Shown here: one piece after another, positions 6,501 through 9,885 of the stretch | Position numbering within the stretch: position 1 is the stretch's first letter | Layout: each line of letters opens with the position of its first letter | Assembly: GCA_028283985.1 (NCBI GenBank) | Contig: JANQSQ010000469.1 | Location: 1 to 9,885 of the forward strand | From: Rhodothermales bacterium | Lineage (GTDB): Bacteria > Bacteroidota > Rhodothermia > Rhodothermales > VXPQ01 | Reading direction: 5' to 3' | Length of the DNA stretch: 9,885 nucleotides | Notes under the pieces: model-generated | Databases searched by the model: none | Told to the model about the DNA's origin: nothing | The model's input: the letters and a program-made list of their open reading frames with translations, nothing else | Made by a program: the position numbers and the translations under genes

Positions 6501-8227
6501 TGGGTCGTTCCCATGGACATGACGGATGGTTCGAACGCCACCTCCATATCCCCTTCGAAGTTTGTCCACGATACGCCGCTTCCTTCCACCGCGAATTGGG
6601 CGTTGAGCGACGAAGAAAGGGAATCGTCGGGGAGAATATTTGCAATGTCGAATCGGGTCGTGGCGCCTTTCATACGATAATGGAAAGGGGCTGAAGTCAA
6701 ATCGGCCTGGAAAGAAGCATCCAGTGATCCGCCGCGTTCTGCCGCATGAAGAGTTCCCTGGAAGGCATGCCGTGTGCCGGCCGCAACTGCCCGGAGCGTA
6801 TCGAATCGCCCGTAGGCGGTATGCGAGCGGGTCATCGCCAGTTCCGCTTCTCCGATCAGTTCCGGGAGCGAGGGGCCGTCTCCATGTAATGTGATACGCC
6901 CTGTGAGATCGCTCGCAAGGTTCGGTTTCCTGAATATGCGGCCGACGTCTACCCCGGCAAGGTCCAGCGCGCCGTCTACAGAGACCGTTCCCTCGTTGAG
7001 TGTAATCCGGGCGTCTCCCTTGATGTGGCCGGCATCGCTTTCGGCCGCAAATTCGTGCACGCCTTGCCACCGGGGCGCGGTTTCCCGACTGTGAAAATGC
7101 GCCGTACCTTTCGCATAGCCCGTGAAGGCGATGCGGCCAAGGTGTTCGAAGGATGGGATGGCGAAGGTATGCCGGAGCGGACGTATATCCCTCCAGTGCA
7201 TTTCTCCTTCCCGCACCGCCAATTCGTAATCCAGCGAGTCCGGTAAGCCGAATACGGTTCCTTCGATCGCCAGTGCAGAGGTGTTTCTTTCGAGAGAGAT
7301 ATGCTCGACCATCAGCGCTTCCACAGGACCTCGCACGCTTGCAGAAGCCGTCACGGTTTCCATGGAGGGGAGCGCCGGAAACACCCCGCCCCATTCTCCG
7401 GAGTGGATGGTACTGCGGTCGAGATGGATATCCATGACAGGGGAAGAAGCCTGGCCGGAAAGCGTATCGGGTGTCGATATCGAACCGTTCAAGTGCAGGT
7501 TGCTCTCCCTTGTGCGCAGGTTGACTTCGTGGAGCGTAATATTGTTTTCCTGTGCCGTCAGCTGCCCGCGCAGCAGGGCGATCTCCATATCCGGATCGAT
7601 AAGCCGGGCCTTGAAATCGAGCGCCTCAACGGTTTTTGTTTCCGGGGTCATGTCGATCTCCAGCCGGGCGTCGATATGCTCCATCGAGGCATTAGCCCAG
7701 TCGAACAAAATCTCCGAAGAGGAGGGAAATGCCGATCGGGTCCGGATACTTCCCTCTACGATGCGTACGAGGCTGGACCGGAAAGACCAGGGACTCGTGT
7801 TCGACCGGGATGTGTCGGTAACAGATCGGAAAACCTCGGCGATATTCCAGGCGCCTGATTCATCCCTCTGTAGCGTCAGGCGCGGGCGAATGAGCGTGAC
7901 ATGTCCTGTAGAGATGGTGCGACCGATCAACGAACGCCAGGTGGGGTGGAGGATCACCGAATCAATGCGGGCGATCGTTTTTCCTTCGGGATCGCGCACG
8001 ACAACTTGCTGGGCGGCGAGTCGTCCGGGCACGCTGCCCGACAAGCTGCCAATCTCCAGATTTCCCTCCAGTGCGAGGTTGATCAGGCGCTCTGTCCCAA
8101 TGCGCAGCGTTTCTCTGCCTTGTTCGGTGCGCGCCAGGGCAAAGAATGCCAACACGCCAAACAGCACCGCGCCTGAGGCGAACTGCAGGAAACGGCCGGA
8201 GAAGCGTATGACTCGGCGGGAGGACAA
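3551..8227 (-). CDS. tamB: TamB-family translocation/assembly protein (DUF490)
   Basis: This 1558-residue envelope protein is related to TamB, the inner-membrane-anchored periplasmic partner of the TamA/BamA system. TamB-like, AsmA-like proteins are thought to bridge the periplasm, helping outer-membrane protein assembly and/or lipid transfer. A basic N terminus (SSRRVIR) is followed by one hydrophobic anchor at about 13-32. About 1,000 residues of repetitive, amphipathic beta-rich sequence follow, with recurring patterns such as LxLxGxI and GxARITLNEG. The conserved C-terminal TamB/DUF490 region spans roughly 1030-1510, and the protein ends in an acidic tail rich in Asp, Glu and Ser. E. coli TamB is about 1,260 residues, so this is a long version. 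The start is TTG; there is no clear ribosome binding site, but no better in-frame start lies upstream and the anchor follows directly. It lies 96 bp downstream of aroB on the same strand. No tamA/bamA is present in the window. Confidence 0.9.
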   Translation of the reverse strand: MSSRRVIRFSGRFLQFASGAVLFGVLAFFALARTEQGRETLRIGTERLINLALEGNLEIGSLSGSVPGRLAAQQVVVRDPEGKTIARIDSVILHPTWRSLIGRTISTGHVTLIRPRLTLQRDESGAWNIAEVFRSVTDTSRSNTSPWSFRSSLVRIVEGSIRTRSAFPSSSEILFDWANASMEHIDARLEIDMTPETKTVEALDFKARLIDPDMEIALLRGQLTAQENNITLHEVNLRTRESNLHLNGSISTPDTLSGQASSPVMDIHLDRSTIHSGEWGGVFPALPSMETVTASASVRGPVEALMVEHISLERNTSALAIEGTVFGLPDSLDYELAVREGEMHWRDIRPLRHTFAIPSFEHLGRIAFTGYAKGTAHFHSRETAPRWQGVHEFAAESDAGHIKGDARITLNEGTVSVDGALDLAGVDVGRIFRKPNLASDLTGRITLHGDGPSLPELIGEAELAMTRSHTAYGRFDTLRAVAAGTRHAFQGTLHAAERGGSLDASFQADLTSAPFHYRMKGATTRFDIANILPDDSLSSSLNAQFAVEGSGVSWTNFEGDMEVAFEPSVMSMGTTQRTIPAHRSSLSIRQGNTGDFEEPRIVLNGDMAALTITGDVALEPVIRLARYWGEAIARSAAYEISKPYRTAAPKIESTGTGRPAGSRTVTGLEARQLDVTLHMLRSDILAALFPALPSVHTDLRAEGRLRLAPDSFDLDMDVEADSLYTGEAWAYKVTGNLSAASEDASAIERTLRSTLTATISDMSVKGRRLEQASLESGFRNRTLDFTAQANTPGAVTPLRLRARIDLLNDRNRLFIEDLRIAARDQVWTATDNRIVDFYKDAIHIPGIRITRQDQLVPGAQGYLHITGALSASPQDTLFIRAEDIRMRDAGELIDLRNAVDGKLGGKIAFTGWGRRPELTGRVFVDSLTFRNRPLGHLALDSRYIPGSPDVALQARLTPSISGNADLLPYRNDLTLNGTFRLPGPQNASESRDPGALDLNVRIERADAFFFELLFSEAIADVTGYVDGSGHIGGDFSKPAFNADLALRGVRFHIPEFRLAYEATGPLVVDRQGIHLANLRLSDTGNGTAVVGGSILFNDYRFFSFRLEGELDRLNVMNVRNSRELPFYGRIWASGDIMLRGPISNALLASSELRTTAGSEIYIPVAETAENTDTGFIVFADSMGYTPSDSVRITRRRNLLTERPAGERPFVDGLDMDINILSPEGTTVHLVIDPLLGDVINARGSGRVQLGRDEGEFYTFGAFTVTSGDYLFTAAEVFSRRFLIDSGTISWDGDPLNAIMNIAASYRTRASLEGLGLNTQQRQLIPLVIELGVSGRVATPIVDLRLSVDREKRSYIGNYEGLETLLNQPERAAQYATSVLLTNSFLLAEQQPLTQGGRGRGRLAFNSLSQLVTGQLNRYINNALPGVELNVNVHGENAQDLGVIYGVVLQLLDDRLIIRGHGVYHNDETRPQQSGLDEFVVEVRLGPHVSMDVFHRREDGILLSTESVNSTNTTGAGLSYKTGFSTWRRLFSRLFGLRGSTQDDNESPEDIAAETADSE
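4025..4042. repeat. Hexanucleotide repeat inside tamB
   Basis: TCTGCC occurs three times in tandem. Read on the - strand it encodes a Gly-Arg alternation (GRGRGR) in the C-terminal part of TamB. Because the unit is six bases, gain or loss of a copy would keep the frame, adding or removing a Gly-Arg pair. Confidence 0.6.
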
Positions 8228-8323
8228 GGCGCAAAAAAGGTTTGATATAAATAAATACGCTGGCGTTCCGGAATAGTGCCTGCGTACGAAGCGTGTTGTA
8301 CGCCTGTACGAACATTCCCTGGT
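8228..8323 (-). promoter_or_regulatory. aroB-tamB intergenic region with small dyad
   Basis: The 96-bp gap between the aroB stop and the tamB TTG start contains a 6-bp inverted repeat, GCGTAC/GTACGC (8282-8287 and 8298-8303), and three copies of GTACG (8284, 8298, 8306). Closer to tamB, on the - strand, there is an AT-rich run with TATTTATTTATATC (about 8244-8257) that could serve as a -10 element, followed by a short T-run. The dyad has no T-run directly after it, so a terminator is unlikely. A secondary tamB promoter or simple read-through from aroB are both possible. Confidence 0.25.
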
Positions 8324-9388
8324 TCAACCGATGGCTTCCTGAACGAACGCCCAGGCCTTCTCCACCAGGGTAGAAGATATGTCTCCGGTTACGAAGGCAT
8401 GGCCGATTCGGTCAAGCAGCACCAGCCGCACGCTGCCCCTGCGCACCTTTTTGTCGAACTTCATAACCTCAATAAGGTCCGCTATCGAAAGAGAAGCAAG
8501 CCCGGGAGGCACCGGGATGCGCCGGACGATGCGGTCGGCTCGCTCGGCATCGAAGCCCGGTGTGGCATGTTTGGAAACGTGCAAGGCGGCCCGCATGCCT
8601 GCCGCTACGGCTTCCCCATGCGTGTATACTCCGTATCCGGCTACTTTTTCGATGGCGTGCGCGAACGTATGGCCGAAATTCAGAATGGTTCGCAGTCCGG
8701 TTTCGAATTCGTCTTCACACACGATGCGCACCTTCACGTCTGCGGCGCGAGGAACGATGCGTTCTACGACAGACTCGTTCCGGTCGAACAGCGCATCCAT
8801 CTGCGTTTCCAGTTCCGTAAAGAGTGTATCGTCGGCAATAAGGCCGTGTTTGATCACTTCCGCAAGGCCGCTGGTCCACTCGCGCGTTGGGAGAGATTTC
8901 AGCAAAGCCGGATCCGTCAGGATACCGGTAGGGCGATAGAAGGCGCCGATCAGGTTCTTTCCGGCTTCATGATCAATGCCGGTTTTGCCCCCGATAGAGC
9001 TGTCCACCTGGGCGATCAATGTGGTGGGAACCTGGAAAAGCGGGATGCCGCGCAGGAGTGTAGCCGCTGCAAAACCGGCCAGGTCGCCTACGACGCCTCC
9101 GCCGAGGGCCACGAGAGGCGTACTCCGTTCGATCCCCCATGCAAGGGCCCGGTCGTAGATTTCGGCAAGCCGGTCTTGCGACTTGCTTTCTTCACCGGGC
9201 GGCAGTACGATAAGGCGCGGTTCGAATTCGTTCCGCGCAAGGTTGTTGCATACGGCGTCGCCATAGCGCACCGCCACATGTTCGTCTGTCACCACGAGAC
9301 ACCGGTCAGCCTCCACGCCGCCGGCGCGTATTACCGCAGGCAATGTGTCGAGCGGGGCGAAAGAGATGGGTATGGTTATTGCCTGCAT
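8324..9388 (-). CDS. aroB: 3-dehydroquinate synthase
   Basis: This cytosolic, NAD- and metal-dependent enzyme converts 3-deoxy-D-arabino-heptulosonate 7-phosphate to 3-dehydroquinate, the second step of the shikimate pathway to aromatic amino acids. The 354-residue protein is close to the usual length. It shows PPGEESKS, the NAD-binding GGGVVGDLAGF (about 96-106), the signature QVPTTLIAQVDSSIGGKTGID (about 119-139), GKNLIGAF, GLAEVIKHG, LNFGHTFAHAIE and HGEAVAAGM. The expected metal ligands are Glu177, His240 and His257. The frame stays open upstream to a GTG at 9862, but that extension would overlap the divergent lipoprotein gene and resembles nothing. ATG 9388 begins the family-typical N terminus, although no strong ribosome binding site precedes it. 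It is probably the first gene of a unit with tamB. Confidence 0.96.
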   Translation of the reverse strand: MQAITIPISFAPLDTLPAVIRAGGVEADRCLVVTDEHVAVRYGDAVCNNLARNEFEPRLIVLPPGEESKSQDRLAEIYDRALAWGIERSTPLVALGGGVVGDLAGFAAATLLRGIPLFQVPTTLIAQVDSSIGGKTGIDHEAGKNLIGAFYRPTGILTDPALLKSLPTREWTSGLAEVIKHGLIADDTLFTELETQMDALFDRNESVVERIVPRAADVKVRIVCEDEFETGLRTILNFGHTFAHAIEKVAGYGVYTHGEAVAAGMRAALHVSKHATPGFDAERADRIVRRIPVPPGLASLSIADLIEVMKFDKKVRRGSVRLVLLDRIGHAFVTGDISSTLVEKAWAFVQEAIG

Positions 9389-9462
9389 GAGATGGTGCGG
9401 ACGGGTCCGTGGGGAGGCGCAATATAGCGCTTGGAAACATGGGGAACCGTGTGCAGCCGATG

Positions 9463-9495
9463 CCATAAGACATACAGGCGGTGCGTATTTTATGG
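9463..9495. repeat. Dyad upstream of the lipoprotein gene
   Basis: CCATAA (9463-9468) and ATAC (9472-9475) are mirrored by GTAT (9485-9488) and TTATGG (9490-9495) around a nine-base centre. The two half-sites together give ten paired bases with a small unequal internal loop. It lies 16 bases before the start codon, overlapping the likely promoter or leader, so it could be an operator or a leader hairpin. Confidence 0.35.
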
Positions 9496-9500
9496 AACAG

Positions 9501-9507
9501 GGAGGTG
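9501..9507 (+). promoter_or_regulatory. Strong ribosome binding site of the lipoprotein gene
   Basis: GGAGGTG lies a few bases before ATG 9512 (six bases between GGAGG and the ATG). It is the only consensus-quality Shine-Dalgarno sequence in the window and fixes the start of the downstream gene. Confidence 0.75.
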
Positions 9508-9511
9508 TGGC

Positions 9512-9885
9512 ATGATCATCGCAAGACTTGTTGTAACGCTGGCCGTTTTGGTTCCGCTTGTTGCGGGCTGTAGTGCGTCGAAAGATGTGGCCCAGGAGGA
9601 CGAAGCGGTGGCGGATTCGCTTCGCTACGGGAAGGCTGTCTATGTACTCGTCGACGGCAGGGATGCGGGCACCGTTCCCAAGACTATTCGCGTATACCGT
9701 AGTTACGGCACCCGGGAGATTGCCCTTTTTCAGCAGGGCAAGGAGATCCGCAAGTACGAAATAGGTATTGCCGCGACCTCGGCCGGCGAACAGGCCCGTA
9801 TGGGTTTCTGGAGCAACCGTTCGGCGGACGGGGAAACCTACGATGCGCGTACACTGCCGCACAAGGACGAGGTGTACCTGATTCC
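9512..9885 (+). CDS. Putative lipoprotein with PEGA-like segment, partial
   Basis: The first 124 codons of a gene cut by the right edge. A hydrophobic signal (IARLVVTLAVLVPLVAG) ends in the lipobox LVAG-Cys20, so the product should be processed by signal peptidase II and lipid-anchored. Ser at +2 favours the outer membrane by the E. coli rule. The acidic stretch after the cysteine (SKDVAQEDE) is reminiscent of the lipoprotein surface-export signal described in Bacteroidota, which is inference. Residues about 42-85 (VYVLVDGRDAGTVPKTIRVYR and following) have the V-x-DG-x2-G-x-P-x-T pattern and alternating strands of PEGA-like carbohydrate- or envelope-associated domains; the match is only by eye. 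The start is fixed by a strong ribosome binding site. It is divergent from aroB, with which no functional link is evident. Confidence 0.75.
   Translation, partial: MIIARLVVTLAVLVPLVAGCSASKDVAQEDEAVADSLRYGKAVYVLVDGRDAGTVPKTIRVYRSYGTREIALFQQGKEIRKYEIGIAATSAGEQARMGFWSNRSADGETYDARTLPHKDEVYLI

Larger units (their letters stand above)
9389..9511. promoter_or_regulatory. Divergent promoter region aroB / lipoprotein
   Basis: This 123-bp spacer must supply the start signals for both flanking genes. For aroB, TATATT on the - strand (9421-9426) could be a -10 element, leaving a leader of about 30 bases; no convincing -35 is seen. For the lipoprotein gene, TATTTT (9486-9491) is a possible -10, but it would place transcription start very close to the ribosome binding site. 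Neither promoter is a clear match to the housekeeping consensus of E. coli or of Bacteroidota. Confidence 0.3.

Noticed and set aside
5636..6694. 352-codon open frame on the + strand opposite tamB (and others at 4262-5122, 7281-8276)
   Set aside because: These are shadow frames of the long GC-rich tamB gene; none has a ribosome binding site or a recognisable domain.
6312..7394. 360-codon open frame on the - strand in another frame of tamB
   Set aside because: It has Arg/Gly/Cys-rich low-plausibility sequence and lies fully within tamB, which shows the continuous beta-rich pattern of its family here.
8282..8303. GCGTAC/GTACGC hairpin as an aroB terminator
   Set aside because: The stem is only six pairs with a 10-base loop and no T-run follows on the - strand, so it does not meet the pattern of an intrinsic terminator.
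8276..9427. 383-codon open frame on the + strand opposite aroB
   Set aside because: It is antisense to a textbook aroB, its translation is rich in Arg, Gly, His and Cys without recognisable motifs, and it is explained by the codon bias of the real gene.
9389..9862. In-frame N-terminal extension of aroB up to GTG 9862
   Set aside because: It would add about 158 residues with no family similarity and would lie antisense to a well-supported lipoprotein gene with its own lipobox and ribosome binding site.
1..9885. Mobile element, CRISPR array, defence or secondary-metabolite system
   Set aside because: I found no transposase, integrase, regularly spaced repeat or tRNA; all recognisable genes are housekeeping or envelope genes.

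Overview
This is a chromosomal stretch of fairly high GC content. It holds four complete protein genes and one gene cut by the right edge, and all but about 0.3 kb at the left end is densely packed. The gene families point to a Bacteroidota-type Gram-negative bacterium, perhaps of the Rhodothermia/Balneolia side. The reasons are the NagB-like/PIG-L deacetylase fusion (typical of Bacteroidota), 5-aminolevulinate synthesis by the C5 route, a very large TamB-type outer-membrane assembly protein, weak or absent ribosome binding sites at most starts, and TTG start codons on two genes. The phylum is an inference from gene content, and I cannot name a species.

Layout. Bases 1-273 contain no gene I can assign; they hold two hairpin-forming inverted repeats, a short direct repeat and ambiguous open frames. 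Next comes a + strand pair: hemL (274-1563, glutamate-1-semialdehyde aminomutase) and, 6 bp after its stop, a 655-residue protein with an N-terminal NagB-like sugar-phosphate domain and a C-terminal PIG-L/LmbE zinc deacetylase domain (1570-3537). The gap of only 6 bp suggests one transcript. After a 13-bp convergent junction, the - strand carries aroB (9388-8324, 3-dehydroquinate synthase) followed 96 bp later by tamB (8227-3551), probably one transcription unit read right to left. A 123-bp divergent intergenic region then separates aroB from a + strand lipoprotein gene (from 9512) that runs off the window.

How they fit together. The content is mostly housekeeping: tetrapyrrole precursor supply (HemL), the shikimate pathway (AroB), amino-sugar or glycoconjugate metabolism (NagB-like/PIG-L) and envelope biogenesis (TamB, lipoprotein). 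I see no mobile element, CRISPR array, tRNA, rRNA or defence system. The most interesting item is the NagB-like/PIG-L fusion. Its NagB half keeps most of the active-site signature but has Ser where the family has a catalytic Asp, so its actual reaction is uncertain. Smaller oddities are a 10-12 bp motif at all three boundaries of the hemL-nagB unit, a dyad just upstream of the lipoprotein gene, and the structured left-end region.
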